A stretch of 64,000 nt of DNA. It comes from Chamaecrista fasciculata. Its lineage: Eukaryota; Streptophyta; Magnoliopsida; Fabales; Fabaceae. A program made the position numbers and the translations under genes. This document shows positions 24,207 through 39,077 of this stretch, in pieces. How positions within the stretch are numbered: position 1 is the stretch's first letter; each line of letters starts with the position of its first letter. Location of the stretch: contig QANZ01041992.1 of the NCBI GenBank assembly GCA_003254925.1, positions 204,401-268,400 on the forward strand, written 5' to 3'. The notes beneath the pieces were generated by a model that did no database searches, was not told the DNA's origin, and saw only the letters and a list, made by a program, of their open reading frames with translations.

Positions 24207-24228
24207 TCTCTCTCTCTCTCTCTCTCTC
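24207..24228. repeat. (TC)11 microsatellite in NAA15 5' leader/promoter
   Basis: Eleven TC units; a second CT-rich tract lies at about 24406-24427. Pyrimidine-rich tracts of this kind are common near plant transcription starts and in leaders. Confidence 0.85.
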
Positions 24229-24445
24229 ACACACATACTCGCGCCTTAGAAGTCTCTACATCAGAATCGCTCGCTACCTGTGTGTCTCATTTTCACATAG
24301 ATAGTAGGGTTGCTTTTGCAGCTCATATAAACGCCACCACACTCTTTTCTCTCTTTCTAACTTCCTTCTTCGCTTACCTCTTTCATATATTGGCCTATAC
24401 TCTCCTTCTCTCTCTCTCTCTCTCTCTACACTTCTTCCTGCAGCA

Positions 24446-27400
24446 ATGGGTGCTTCTCTTCCCCCGAAAGAGGCCAACCTTTTCAAGCTTATTGTTGTAA
24501 GCTTCGATTGCATTGTATTTCTCGCTTTCCAATTTGTTCTTGATTGCTTCTCGTGACTCGATCCGAGTTTAATCACTTTCTTCGACTCCCTCGATTGCTT
24601 TGCTCTTTTAAACCCTAGATTATCTTATTGCTTGTTGCTAGTTTCTATCGGTTGGGGGAAGTGAAAGCTATAAGGGAATTGGGGTGCCTTCAGTGAAATT
24701 ATCTAGTTGTATAGTATTCTAGTTTATAACATGGAGTTTGTGTTTTCCAAGGAAATTGGACCGGTTGAAATAGAGTTCGGTAATTTAGAGTTGTAGTTTG
24801 TTTCCTTTTCCAGTGGCCATGGAACAAATGAATTTGAAGTTGAAAATCTGTACACTTTATTATTGTACCTATAAATGGCCTCACTACATATAGTGACTGG
24901 TGAATTTATTAGCTCTGAAGTAGTTTGTGATGATTTTCTCTCCTCACCAAATTCTTTATCTACCTCTTAAAGGGAAACACAACAGAAAAGTACTTTGTGA
25001 TTGAAGTGAATTAGTTGCTTTTGAAAATTGAAAATGCTGGGTATTCTTACTTCACTACTTCTTATTGCAATTTAAAGTAAGGGTTCAGTCTCTTCAGATT
25101 ATGGCTTTTATTTAGTATAGGTAATGTCTTTCAAGTTCCTTCAAGTGGGCTTGTTATAGAATTTGGTTTTCTAAATGTATAAAAGTCCGTGCATGCTAGT
25201 ATAGCTAATATAAAAAACAAAATCTGGTTACAATGGTCATTATCAAATCTGTGAGTGAAACACTTTATTTATTGGGTAACTCTGTAACTGAACAAGTGGA
25301 TCTTTTTTTTTTGGGGAACATTTCTGCAGAAATCATATGAAACCAAACAATACAAAAAGGGACTCAAAGCAGCTGATGCCATTTTGAAAAAGTTTCCAGA
25401 CCATGGAGGTATTTTTTCCTTCCCTCTCGTGGGCAATTTATGCGTTTATTTCTGTCCAGTAGAAACATTTACTTTTCAGTTTTTCAAGTGGATTGCTGAA
25501 AAGAAATTCAACGCATTATTATTATTATTATTATTATCATTATTATGTTTTCAAATTCTTCCTTCTCCATCTCTTACCATCATTTGCTGCATATTTTTTG
25601 TTATGATTCTTTGACCATTTTTCTTGTTTACGTGTCTGTTCACCCTTCTGGTTGATAGAAACTTTATCAATGAAGGGTTTGACATTAAATTGCATGGATC
25701 GTAAGTCTGAAGCATATGAGCTTGTTCGCCAAGGACTAAAGGTGTTGCCTTTGATATTAAACCATTTATCAATTTTATTATCATTGTTTATTACTTGACC
25801 TGTACTTAACTTCTTATTCTGGTACAGAATGACCTTAAAAGCCATGTTTGCTGGCATGTTTTTGGTCTTCTTTATCGGTCAGACAGAGAATATCGAGAGG
25901 CAATCAAGTGCTACCGGAATGCACTGAAAATAGATCCTGACAATATTGAAATCCTACGTGACCTATCCCTTTTACAGGTAGACAACGTGGATGCCATATG
26001 TCTCAATTTGCTTTATTATAGCAGATAACCTCAAGAAACCTTTTACTCTCTCTCACCCTTTCTCTCTTTTTTAATACTTGCATAGCTTATGGTATCTACT
26101 GATTACAAGGAGCTGCTTCATGAGCTTAGTGTTTTACATGGATAGTTATTTTGTTATGGAGGAAAATTTAGTTTTTATTTGGTGATAAAAAGATGATAGG
26201 TTTATTGTGGACACCATGATGATTACTGAAATTTCCTTTTTGATACTGTACCTTCCTATCTAGGTTTAGTTAATATCTCTTGTTGACGTTCATTGGTGCT
26301 TATATCTCAAATCATAAAATTTTTAATATCCTTGTCAACCTAAAATCCTCTTGTAATATTTATTCTCTTGAATTAATTATGGTGTAAAACTCATACTGGA
26401 ATAGACTATATAAAAGTTTGCATCATTTCCTTACTTCCTATGTGTCATTTTCCTATGCAAAACCAAAGGCCATTCCATTTTTACCGGAGGGTACCTTGTG
26501 CTTTGAGTGAATCATTAGATGTCCATCCCAGTAAATACATGAGTTTAATATCTTGATGTGATTGGCTATTTGGCTTATATAGTCAGTGGCTTAAATTTTG
26601 TTTAGACTCATCAAAACTTTATGACAAAACAAAAAGTAATGAAAAGGTGGGGGCTGTGGGGTTGCATATAGGGTGAATATAAGGATATAGCAGAAATGGA
26701 AGAACAAAGAAATTTGAAACTATAATATCAACACATCAGAATAAGCCAGTGACAGCCACTGGGTTTTCGAAAAGCATGCAAAAATGATAAATTTTGGCTT
26801 GTTAGTGAGTAGTGGGGTAGGTATGTATTCCATGTACTAAACCTTGTACTAATTTACAATTATAAATTATAAATAGATCCATGCTGTGCATCCTTAAATA
26901 AGTCATTGAATCCATTTAGATATTACAATAATGAAGCCCTTGATATACTATGGTTTAAGCTTCTGGAACCTTAAATACTAAATGAAGTTTGCCTGCTAGA
27001 TCTGGAGGTCCAATTAATTAACTGTGAGCCAAGGAGACTTCCTTATCTAATTTAGTGAAGGTCAAATGGATTAATTTGATGATAACAAGGAGCTGCTGAT
27101 CTTAGCATGTCCTCCTCACCCCAGGTGGATGATTCAGTCATGGGGTCATCTTCCCATGTCAGTGATTGTATCTATAAATTAGAAAAAATTGAAAGCATGG
27201 GAACATACAATACAATCTGCTATTGGATAACATTTACTGTCAATTTTCAGTTTATTGTTAAATTTGAGAAACAAACAAGCCATTGTTCTTAGGTGAGAAG
27301 CTGATCTGAAAGGTGCTCTGTTGAGATCCTTCTACTTCTATAACAAACAACCACATTTTATCAATGAGGTTACAGTAACTAGTCTCTGTACAGGATAATA

Positions 27401-30400
27401 TTTTCCTCACCATGAAGCATGAACTGGAAGGAACCGATTCCCTGCTAGGCTAATGGACTGTTTATCTTGTTTCATAGAATGCATATGATTATGTGTTGAG
27501 CGAACTCTTTTATTAATTTCATGGTGATTTTTACTTCATTTTTACAGGCCCAAATGCGAGATTTAACTGGTTTTGTTGAGACAAGACAACAACTTCTGAC
27601 ACTTAAGCCAAATCATCGCATGAATTGGATTGGGTTCGCTGTTGCTCATCATTTGAATTCTAAGTATGATTTGGATTCATGGATATTTAGTTGTTCACTT
27701 GTTTGTAAACAATAACTGTTTGTTCTGGTGCCTTTTTCACTTATGTCTAGTTGCCTACTGTTATGAAACTAGCATAATCCTCCTTCTTAGTCCTTTTTCA
27801 GTTTTATTGGTTTATCTGTTATCACTTTTTGTTGTCATGTTCATGACTTTCTGCCTTTCTGTTGGTCTTGCTAGAAATACTATTCTCTTCCTTGATGTCA
27901 AAATAGGGTTGGCCAGGATTCAAGCTTGACCTTGAACTTGTTTTGCATGTTAATATCTAACCATTGGAGCATTTCATGGTTCACAAAAATAAATTGTATT
28001 TATGAATTTGCAGAAGTTCTAATTTGTGTATTGTCATGAAATTAACTAATATAACGCTGTGTGTTGAAAGAGGACTTCTGGTATGTACAATGTGGTAGTG
28101 AGTAGTGAAGTAGTGCATAATTTTTATAATGGATCGATAGATTTTTCTTTTTTCAGAAAAAACAATAAAGTAAATATTGCGATGGTTGAAAATAACATAT
28201 GATTTTGTACCATTCAATTCTTTGTATGTTTTGAGGGATTGTTTGAAGTGGTAATACAAATCAATTCAATGGTGTATTTTGCTGAAGACATTATTCACTA
28301 GTGTAAATTTTTAAATTTATGTGATTTAGAGACTTTGTGTTTCCTTTACTAATCGCAGTAGCTCAATGAGCCTTGGATCATGCCATTACATTATCCTACC
28401 TTTCCTTTTGTTATTTGCTATTGAATCAGTCTATTTTGGTTCGTTTGGTACATGTTGTGCTGACTTTTTAAATGCACAACAGTGCATCCAAGGCAGTTGA
28501 GATTTTGGAAGCATATGAAGGGACATTAGAAGATGATTATCCCCCAGAAAATGAACGGTGTGAGCATGGGGAAATGCTTTTATACAAGGTTTCTCCTCTT
28601 TTAGCTTGTCTACAGCTATTTTGTTTAATGCATAATACCTTTTGACTTTGAACTGTTGTCCTTGAAACAATCTTATCACTGACTATGCAATATTATGGAA
28701 ACCTTTGATAAGCAATACTACCAGGACACCCATCTTTTGACATCTGCATTTAATATAACTTATTATTGAATGGTTTTCCTTGGATGAATGGGAAATTCTT
28801 TTGCTGCTGTCTGTATATGGTGACAATAACCTGTGTCAACTATGGAATTTATCATATGAATGGGCGATTTTCTTATTACGTCAAATTCTGTACCTAAATG
28901 TTTTGGAAATGCCCAGCCCTAGTCAATTTGGTTGTGGTCCATTGTGAATTGTTCTGTCACTTCTGTTTGTGTATGTTTAAGAATTTGGAGTCTGTAGATG
29001 GCATAATTCTGACTTCTATTGTTATCCTTAAATGGTGATTTTGTGTTCAATATTTTCTTCCAGGTCTCTTTGTTAGAGGAATGTGGACTTTTTGAGAGAG
29101 CAGTCGAGGAGTTGCGTAAAAAAGAACTGAAAATTGTATGTATGGTGTATTTACTGGGATAATTTGGTGATATGGTTTATTAGCATGAGCTCTTATATTT
29201 TCTTTTAAAATTATGTTTAGGTTGATAAGCTTGCATATAAGGAGCAAGAGGTTTCACTTTTAGTAAAGCTTGGTCACTCGGAAGACGGTGAAAAATTGTA
29301 TCGGACACTGCTATCCATGAATCCTGACAATTACAGGTGATCTGTCTGTTCATTAAGCTTTTATGTTGGAATGATTCAGTTGCAGTGTTTATTGAATGAT
29401 TGTCCCTTGCAGACTAGAAAGCTTTTATACATGATCTTTCCTTGCTATTGTTTTGTATTTTGTCCCTTGTTGATCTCTTTTGCATGATTTTAGCTAAATG
29501 AAGATACAGAGTCACCCCTTATTCCCCTTATTCCTTCCTTTTCAAGCAGTTTAATAAAATCTGAATTTCAATTTTTGAAACTGAATAATTCATTGTCAAT
29601 TAAAGTCTCAAAGAATTAGAGTTTCACGTAATTTTTAGTGCTTCATATGTATATATGCAACTATAATTAATATATATATATATATATATATGCATTTAGA
29701 AAGAGCCAAGAATAGCTCGCTATGTATAAAAAATGGAGGCTCTGTGCTGCAGAAGATTTCACATTATTTTTTCCTGATAATTGAGTTTTTTCAAAAGATT
29801 CCTCATTATCTTTTCTTGATTGTATTTTTCCTGCTTTTATAAGTTTTCACAGGCCCAGAATAATAAGAAGCTTATGGGCGTTTGATTCTATTTCCTAAAT
29901 ATAGTTTAGATTTTATAAATAAAAAAACGTGTGATATCTTTCTTATTTTTTTTAATGAGTTTTATAAAATGAAAACAAAATATTATTTTAAAATATAAAA
30001 AACAAGAGTACTTAAAGCATGTTCTGAAATTCAATAGAAGTGTAAAAACAAATATAGAAACTTTGATCGGCAATTTCTCATATTCCTTCCTTTGAGGCGG
30101 TTCATCAAGTACAAGTTGACTTAAACACCCTTTGATTGCAATAAGTGTTCTTTATATATATACATAATCTTTTGTTTCCTTTAAATGCAAACTGTAGTGG
30201 TTTGACTTAAGCACCCTTCAATTGCTAACTTTTGAGGGAAGATTCTCCAAAGTCACTTGAGTCTATTAATTGGTTTTAGAGCTTGGCTTTTGTCAACGGC
30301 ACAAAGAGGGTTACCTGTATTGGGTTTTGACTTATTAAGGGTTCTTATTGATAGAAGGTTGAGTGAAGGGTCATAGTATTAAGTGTCGCAGAGTGTGGTC

Positions 30401-33400
30401 ACTGGATGATGTCTCTCTAGGGGCACTGCTGTGGTAGTGAATCCTCTCTCAAAAGCTAGCTATTGAAGGAAGAGAACTAAGGCACTTTAGTATCTCTCCT
30501 AGCATCCCATTCTACTCAACCTGAGACTTAGGGCATCCCATACTACCCAAGTCCCTGTCAAATCCACCTGCACAAAAGCACAAATAGATTGTTTGTGGAT
30601 TCAGATTCCTTTCTCTTTATATTATTTGGCCTCTATCTTCTCCTTTTTGTTTTTTTATTTGCTAGGTTGAGCAACTTGTTAGATAACTTTAGTATAACTC
30701 TTTCTATAGCTACTCTTTTTACGTTTGTGTGTATGTATATAAAAAAGGTTACTCAGTATTCACTTTCCTGAGCTAAATAATTTTCCATGCTTCGATTGTT
30801 GTTCAGATACTATGAAGGCCTCCAAAGGTGTGTTGGTTTATATTCAAAAGATGGCCATTACTCTCCAGATGAAGTTGATCGGTTAGATGCTTTGTACAAA
30901 TCACTTGAGCAGCAATATAAGTGGTCTTCTGCTGTTAAGGTAACACAGTTTTTGCTTTTACTTACCTGTATACTTTTACTTCATTATTTTACCTACATAA
31001 GATCTGCCTGTGTCTTTGTATCTGTGCCACTTGTAAATGTTTTTTCATTTGGAATGCTCTGTTTCTTCATATAAATCTTGCTATTAATTAGAGCACACTC
31101 CCCCTCTCCAAGCCCCGCCCCAAACCCCAAATTTCCCAGGAGATAGAAATTCCTTCTTTTTTAATGTCACATGGATAAATGCCAGCTAAACTCTATTGGG
31201 TTACCCTTTGGAATCTCCCTTTCCCCTGCAAAAATCACTATAAAAGCATGTATTTCCCCACTTATTTTAGTTCTTAGTGGCTGGAACATTTGTGTTTTTT
31301 CTACAAACTGGAAATATGTAAACCAAACATGATTGAATTATTTTGTAGAATTGCAAGTATGGTCAAAGTGCTATGTGTTTTTTCGCCCCTTCAATGATAT
31401 TGGTTTTGATGGTGGCAGACTCTTTGGAGTACATCCTGTTTAGCATTTGTTCTATGATAGTATATTGATGGTGATTCATAGCATTTCATTAGTCAAAATG
31501 AGTTGTGATTTTGGAATGCCTAGCTTTTTGGAATGATTATACATTGGATCTTTTGTATGCCAGAGAATACCACTTGATTTTCTGCAAGGTGACAAGTTTC
31601 GGGAAGCAGCAGAAAATTATATTAGGCCTCTCCTAACCAAGGTATAAATAATTTCTTTTTATATGACATTTGGCCTAGTTTAGTAGTTTCAAAATTGAAT
31701 TTGAAGTTTTCTTTTTGGTGTTTCTAGGGAGTTCCATCTCTGTTCTCCGATCTTTCTTCCTTGTACAATCATGCTGGGAAGGTCAGTTTTATAGTTCTAC
31801 TATTGAAGGATATTTTGGTTACTTGTTATTAATATGTGGTGGTAGAAAATATTGTTTCTTTGGATTATATTTATATATATAGTTTCTTTCACTCTTACCC
31901 AGGCAGACATTTTGGAGCAGCTTATTCTGGAGTTAGAGCATTCAATTAGGACAAGTGGTCAATATCCTGGAAGGTAAGATATGCTTGCTAACTTTTGTGT
32001 TGTATCACGGGAATTAAGAATGAATGCTTATATGGTGCAGATGTCTGATTGGACTAGGGTTTTTTTTTTTCCGAGTTCTTCCTGAGTGATTATATATATA
32101 TATAGTCTACTTGAGTTGCCACTTTTTTCTTTTAAGATTGTTTCCACCAAAATCTGGAAGATTTATTATTACAGAGATTGAGAAATGCTTTGCATTAGAA
32201 AGGCTTTGCTGAATTTTCTATGAAGAATGTCTATATTCTGTTACTGAAATTTAGTTGAATTTCTGAATTGTTGAGTTGGCTTAGAATTACTGAAGAACTT
32301 ATGTTCTTTTACCAAAAATAAAAAAATAAAAAGAACTTTTGTTCTCCCACTTAATATTTTCTATATAGTTGAGGAGTTGAGGTGTATGTCTATGCTCTTA
32401 AATGGGTTTCAAATGGGAGCAGTTTTATGACTATGGACACAACCCTACTTAGTTCTGCAAACAGTTGATAGCCCAGTCAAAATTGACAACAATATTTGTC
32501 CTTTATCTTTCTGAACTAGTTTCTGTTTCTGGTTATTTACTTGTTATATTATGCTTTTATTCCTTTTTTTCTTATCAAATTCATTGATAATACCCTGTTC
32601 ATTTTCTTCACTGTCTCTCTCGGTCTTGACCTCCATTTGGGGATGGATAAGCAAACACTATGAAATTCAGGAGGTTGTCTATTGGGGGCATCTAATTTGT
32701 TAAGGGGAATCTGAGGGGCTTTGGCTGGGGAAATTATATGTGCATTTTCATTGTAACTGCTTGCTGCTTGAGAATGCATGCTATTGTTATGCAATTCACA
32801 GTAATATTCTGTATGCGCCTATGTGGATTGAATTGATATTAATTACTACCCAAAAAATTGCATTACATATTTTTAGGAATGTCTTAATAGTTTGAATTGA
32901 TTTCTAGTGTAACTGCTTGCTATTGTCATTGAATTCACTAAGTAATATTCTGTATGCGGGTTGAATTGATGTTAATCACTACCCAAAATGTTGTATTACG
33001 TATTGTTAGGAAATCATATAGTTTGGATTGATTTATCGTGTAACTGCTTGCTGTTTGAGAATGCATGATATTGTCATGGAATTCACTAAGTAATATTCTG
33101 TATGCGAATTGAATTGATGTTAATCACTACCCAAAAAGTTGCATTCCATATTGTTGGGAACCTCTTAATAGTTTGGACCGATGGATCCTTCCTCCAGACC
33201 CCTCCTCTTAATTCTCTGTAAGACTAGTTGTTCAATATCTGGAACGAGAATTAGGCATATCATGGACCGGCAGTTTTGACATAAGATATAGATTGCAAAT
33301 CAGTAGATGTTTTGTCTGTCCTATAGTTACATCATAAAGTTTTGGTACTTTGGAGCCTCTCATTTTTATCATTTTTACTGACTAACCAACCGTTGGATTC

Positions 33401-36400
33401 TTCTATATAGGTTGGACAAAGAGCCCCCGTCAACTCTGGTGTGGACTTTGTTTCTATTAGCCCAGGTTGGTGGTTGTTTTGGGGATGATTTCCAGATGCA
33501 TTTTTCTGTGTTCCTCTATTGTTTTTGCCTTTTTCACTTGGAGTTTTTGTGTTGGTGCAGCATTATGACAGGCGTGGCCAATATGAAATCGCTCTTTCTA
33601 AAATTGATGAGGCTATAAAACACACACCTACTGTGATTGATCTATACTCTGTCAAGGTCCACTTTTACTTTTAACTATTGGTTTTCTATTTGTTTTGGAG
33701 TTATTTCTTTTGTCTTTAATCCCCAACTGAACGTGCTTTTGGCGTAACTAACTTAAAGAAGTGCTATATATAGCATGAATAATCTGCAGAAAGGTGCACC
33801 CAGGAGATGTGTAACCCACTGGTTCTTAATTCGCGTTGCCTGGGCCCATTAACGAAAGTAACTGCAATGCTTGATTGAGCTTATATATCTGTGTAAAATC
33901 TCCTTGATTAATTGCCCTTATGGTTGTCTCTTGGTCTTGCTGTTTAGAACATGTTGCTTAATCAACCTGTGCTTTTCATACCTAATTTTCCTTGCCTTCA
34001 CCTGGCCTAAAACAACATACTTATACCCATACAATCCTTTCACTTTGCCACTTCTGTCATGGGCCTTTATATCCTGGGCCCGATTCCCACTGTTAAAGCC
34101 CTTATCTTTTCCTCTCTATATTCCTTTTATATTTCTCAGTTTCAGAGCGAGTCTAACTCTGTTAAAACATAAAACACTTTTTCTAATTTTGGTCGCACAA
34201 GACTTGACCCAGAAAATCTGGCTCATTTTCCAGGCAGATTTTGAGCTTCCGTACATGAGAATCTTATTGGATCTTAAGATTCCCATAATAGCTTTGATTT
34301 AAACCATCTCTTTTTACAGTTCATATCTGCTTGTGCTAAAACATACATTATAAAGTAAGCTATTTTCAGAGTTAAAGGCCAACTTAGATGCTTAATGTTT
34401 GAGATGAAAGATGGATGAAAATGAGTTGAGGACTGAAGTTGGGATTAGTGGTGACCCCCAGTATGTCCATATACAGGCAAATTTCATAAATGATGTTTGC
34501 ATTTTTTTTTTGTACAACAGAGTCGGATATTGAAGCATGCTGGTGATTTTACTGCTGCTGCTGCACTTGCGGATGAAGCTCGGTGTATGGATCTTGCTGA
34601 TCGATACATCAATAGTGAATGTGTTAAGCGCATGCTGCAGGCTGATCAGGTTTTTGTCCATATTGTTGCGATATTTGAATTGCAGTTACACTTAAATATA
34701 TTAGTTTTTACGTCTCTTTGTTTTGCCTGTAACTGATTGCTTGTCTTAATCTTTTTCTTTGTTTTCAAGGTGCCTTTGGCAGAAAAAACTGCTGTCCTGT
34801 TCACCAAAGATGGGGATCAACACAACAACCTCCATGACATGCAGTGCATGTGGTCTGTATCTAATAATGAGTGGCATTTTGACCATCCAAGGAGCATTCT
34901 GGTTTCATTATTTAATACATTTTATAAAATTTATCTTTGGAAGGTATGAGCTGTTATCCGGTGAAAGCTATTTCCGTCAAGGTGACCTTGGACGGGCTCT
35001 AAAGAAATATTTAGCAGTCGAGAAGCATTATGCAGATATTACTGAAGATCAATTTGATTTCCATTCGTACTGCTTAAGGAAAATGACTTTGCGGACTTAT
35101 GTGGAAATGCTTAGATTTCAAGATCGATTGCACTCACATGCATATTTTCATAAAGCAGCAGCTGGAGCAATCAGGTAAATGCTGCATATAATTGCTTTTA
35201 ATAAGTTAATACTTGTTTTTTTCCTCCCTCATCCTTATTGAGGTTTTGTATTTCTTATGCATAAAATTTGGTGTGGATGTATATTTTTGTAAGCAATTTT
35301 ATTTATCCTTTTCCTTAAGGAATCAGGACTGCCATTAACTGTTCAGCCTATATTGACATGTCATCTGATTGACAAATTTAGTACTATCATATTACTTTGT
35401 AACTGCCCATCTTATCTCATATATTTGATCTCATGGTTGTAAGGTTCTGATCTGCAGATGTTACCTTAAATTGTATGATTCTCCTTCAAAATCTACTGCC
35501 GAGGAGGATAATGACATGTCCAAGCTACTTCCTTCTCAAAAAAAGAAATTGAGGCAAAAACAGAGAAAGGCAGAAGCACGGGCTAAGAAAGTATTGTACT
35601 AATTTTTTTGGCTTCTGAGGCTTCCTGCAGGAATGGTACTCATCCTTTTGTTTTATTTTCAATTTAGGAGGCAGAGGAAAAGAATGAAGAGTCAAATGCC
35701 AGCGGTGTATCCAAGTCTGGAAAACGGCATGTAAAAGCTGTTGATCCAGATCCTCGTGGTGAAAAGTTGTTGCAGGTTGAATTTCGATACATTTAATGGC
35801 CACCAGATTTATATGCACAGTTTCTCTAATTTTTCTTAGGCATCTTTTAATATTCTGCTTAGTGCCAATAAGATTTTCTCCTTGAATTCATGAGTAGATG
35901 AAACAGCATTTTCTTGTAGGTTGAATTCCTAAATGATCTACTGCTAATATTCTGGTAGTTGCGGCCAGGTTTATGGGCTTTTCTTATTCTTAATGGTAGA
36001 ATATCCTAACTATCAAAAGGGATAGGTGTGCAAATGAGTAAGTGCCCTCATACATGTGTGAGAGAGGGCTGGTCAAAAGGGAAAGATTTGAAGAAATGTA
36101 CAACAGAATAGTTTTTCTCCATTATCATGTGGATAATTGGACATGGATGTTTTATGAGTAGGTAGATTTCAGATTTATTGTGTATACTTGACAAACGATT
36201 TTCTTGGTTTTTCTCATAAAAGTATATATTATAAATATTTTTATCAAAAATATATTCTTGATGTTTCTTTTAGCTGTTTTTATTTTCCAGTAACTTTTCC
36301 CTCTATATTTATTTATGAGTTGAGTAATTGACTAGGTTGAACAGATTAGCACCAACTTTTGCAGTTTAATGAACTGTTAAAAATCAATCAGTTGAATAGT

Positions 36401-39077
36401 AACTGTCAGATTTCACAAACATACTGATTTCCATTGTAAAATATTTAGCGATAGTTCATCCTAAACGTTGAACAATATTTTTTGCCGTTTTGTGATACTT
36501 AAAGCTGATATAGTCATGTCTCTTGTCTTCCTTTCTCCCACTTAGGTTGAAGATCCACTGCTAGAAGCCACAAAATATTTGAAGTTGCTACAGAAGAATT
36601 CACCTGATTCATTGGAGACACACTTTTTCTCATTTGAATTGTATATGAGAAAACAGAAGATTTTGCTTGCTTTTCAGGTAGATTTGTGTTAAATTAGGAA
36701 CACGGAAACCTGGTTCCTTCCAGCATCTGGTTCATTGCTTATTTCTATATAATGTTATCATGCTAGTGACTAACTTATTGACTGTTGTATTCTCTTGACT
36801 TGCTATTTAAGCACATTAAAGGATTTCTGGGAGTTCTGAGTTGTGATTTAACAATTAATTTTGGGTTCCTTATATCTTTATCTATCAAATTTTCTAATAA
36901 AAGTAACACATGTGAATATACCTTTTAAAAAGATCTAATTATGGTGTGTTGAGTTGTAAAAATTATCAATTTGTTATTGTGATTAAAGTTGATAGGAAAG
37001 ATGAAATAATTTTTCTGTTTTTTTATTCAATATTTCCCATAGTGGATTGATTTTGAGTTTATTAAATCAAATTTGGGAAGTAGCTATTGAAAAGTATAGT
37101 TATATATCTTGTAGTTATGTTGCGTCTCTATCATTTAATATTTAAATATGATGCCAATTGACTTGAATGTGCTTTGCTCTCTATCTTTTTACTTATAGGC
37201 TGTAAAGCACTTGTTGAGATTGGACGCTGAACACCCTGATTCTCATCGTTGCTTGGTATGGTGTCTCTTCTGGATATTAAATGATTATTTCTAAGCAACT
37301 TGGATTATATATTTATATTTGTTTATTTTTTAATATTTCTCATGTCAAAATAATAGTTTCATATTTAATATATGATGATATTGTGTAATGCTAATCATGT
37401 TTGTACTTTGTAGAAATTGGTTTTATTATTGTAAATAGTGTGTACATACTATATATATATGGATGATCACATGAAAAAAAATATTCAAAATCTGCACTAG
37501 CATTTGTATTTTGAAACCGCATTCTCTTCATTCTTGTGATTTCTTCTTTCCTTATCAAGATATTTGTCTAAGATGCCAGCAACAAATGACAATAAATTGC
37601 AAAAGTCTATTGGCATTTATCTTTTGTTTCTCTCCATTGCCATTTACCTCTCAGTGGAAATATTGCAGATTAGCTTCTTTCATAAGGTGGGATCTATGGA
37701 TGCTCCTGTGACTGACAGCGAGAAACTAATTTGGAGTGTCTTAGAAGCTGAGCGCCCGTCTATTAGGTTGTCTAATGTGATTGTTATCATTTATTTCATT
37801 TTAAGTTCTAAGGGGCTAATATGTACTATTATTTTGATCTATTTATGATCAACTTTAAATTTAACTGTTTCATCCTTTATGCAGTCAATTGCATGAGAAA
37901 TCTCTGCTCGAGGCAAACAACTCCTTCCTTGAAAACCATAAAGGTGATTGTCGACATTAACTTGTTAGTGTTACTGGTGTTTCTCTTTCTAGTTTTCTTA
38001 CGATAATTTCCCCACCTGTTTCTAGACTCTTTGATGCACAGAGCTGCATCTGCAGAAATGTTGTGCATTTTGGACCCCAACAGGAAGTCCGAGGCTGTCA
38101 AGTTGATTGAACAGTCACCAAATAATCTTGTGCCAAGGTAATGCCTTGTAGGCAGCATCTTGAGCTTCATCACTTTTTGATTTCTCCTTTCTATAGTCAT
38201 TATCCGCTTTAAAATCTAAGTATTAATTGTATTGAATCTTCCAATAACGTATTCTGCTAGAAATGGAGCACTTGGACCAATTAGGGAATGGAAACTTAAA
38301 GATTGTGTAGCGGTTCACAAACTTCTTGAAACAGTCCTTGTTGAGCCAGATGCTGCATTGAGTAAGTATTGCTGGGACATTTTGTTGCCTGATTTTTTAT
38401 TTTATTTCTGTTGGATGGCAATAAAAGGATTATAGGGATTTTGTGGAGCATGTTCCTTTATCAATATTCAAACGTCACTGACCCCCTGAAGCAGATACGG
38501 TTGCTATCAGCAAAAGATACTTTAACCAAATAATATAATCTGCTTAATCATTATTTAATTATATTAACCTTTTAAACAATATCCTAAGATGGGGCTAAAT
38601 CTGATGCCCCTTTGAACCAATATCTAATTTTATTTCTTTGAAAGGAAAAAAAAAAAGAATTGTTATTTCTTTGAACTCATCCAAGCAGATGTGTTCAACT
38701 TTGGTTTTTTTTTTTTTTGCCTTGTCGGCTTGTCTTTATTATTTTCGTCGTGCAAAATGGCTCATCACCATAACATTTTGCTCGTTATGGTCCTTTTACC
38801 TTGTGTTCATTTGGAAAGGGTCTAAATTTACTCATGGTACTATGATTAACTTCTTGCTCTTGCAGGATGGAAGGAGCGCTGTGCCGAGCTTTTTCCTTAT
38901 TCTACATACTTTGTCGGCAGCTGCAGTTCTGCCTCTCCCAACTCTATCTTCAATCAGATATCCAATAAATTTGAAAATGGGAATCTTAGCCATTCAGTGG
39001 ACGGTCAAAATGTGGGCTCCTCCACATCCAATGGGAAACTTGAGGCATTTAAGGATCTCACCATATCACAAAGTTGA
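24446..39077 (+). CDS. NAA15: NAA15, auxiliary subunit of N-terminal acetyltransferase A
   Basis: Ribosome-anchoring TPR scaffold that holds catalytic NAA10 in the cytosolic NatA complex, which acetylates nascent N-termini exposed after Met removal. The 26 exons are 24446-24496, 25330-25408, 25659-25741, 25828-25977, 27548-27663, 28483-28588, 29064-29135, 29221-29336, 30807-30939, 31564-31641, 31728-31781, 31903-31973, 33411-33465, 33561-33656, 34521-34649, 34770-34852, 34944-35174, 35458-35590, 35668-35775, 36546-36677, 37199-37255, 37669-37766, 37885-37943, 38026-38137, 38261-38361 and 38866-39077. All are GT-AG. They sum to 2715 nt, 904 residues, close to the Arabidopsis protein (about 900). 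The N-terminus [17 protein letters not shown] fixes the start. TPR-rich helices fill residues 10-560. A Lys/Arg-rich [17 protein letters not shown] lies at about 596-612, followed by an acidic linker and a C-terminal helical part. No frameshift or missing block; the gene looks functional. Confidence 0.97.
32754..33181. repeat. three tandem ~140-bp units in a NAA15 intron
   Basis: Units start at taactgcttgc (32754, 32909, 33041). Each repeats gaattcac, gtaatattctgtatgc and aatcactacccaaaa. Spacing is about 130-155 bp. They lie in the intron between exons ending 31973 and starting 33411, and account for much of its length. Confidence 0.8.

Noticed and set aside
24282..24576. Open frames on both strands over the NAA15 start region
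   Set aside because: They are shadows of the CT-rich leader; the NAA15 N-terminus is in a different frame and matches the family.
32754..33181. Spaced repeats considered as a CRISPR-like array
   Set aside because: Units are about 130-155 bp, diverged and contiguous, inside an intron of a plant gene.
34853..34943. Open frame running through the intron between NAA15 exons 16 and 17
   Set aside because: The intron has proper GT-AG ends and is 91 nt, so retention shifts the frame. The spliced join restores the conserved CMWYEL region.
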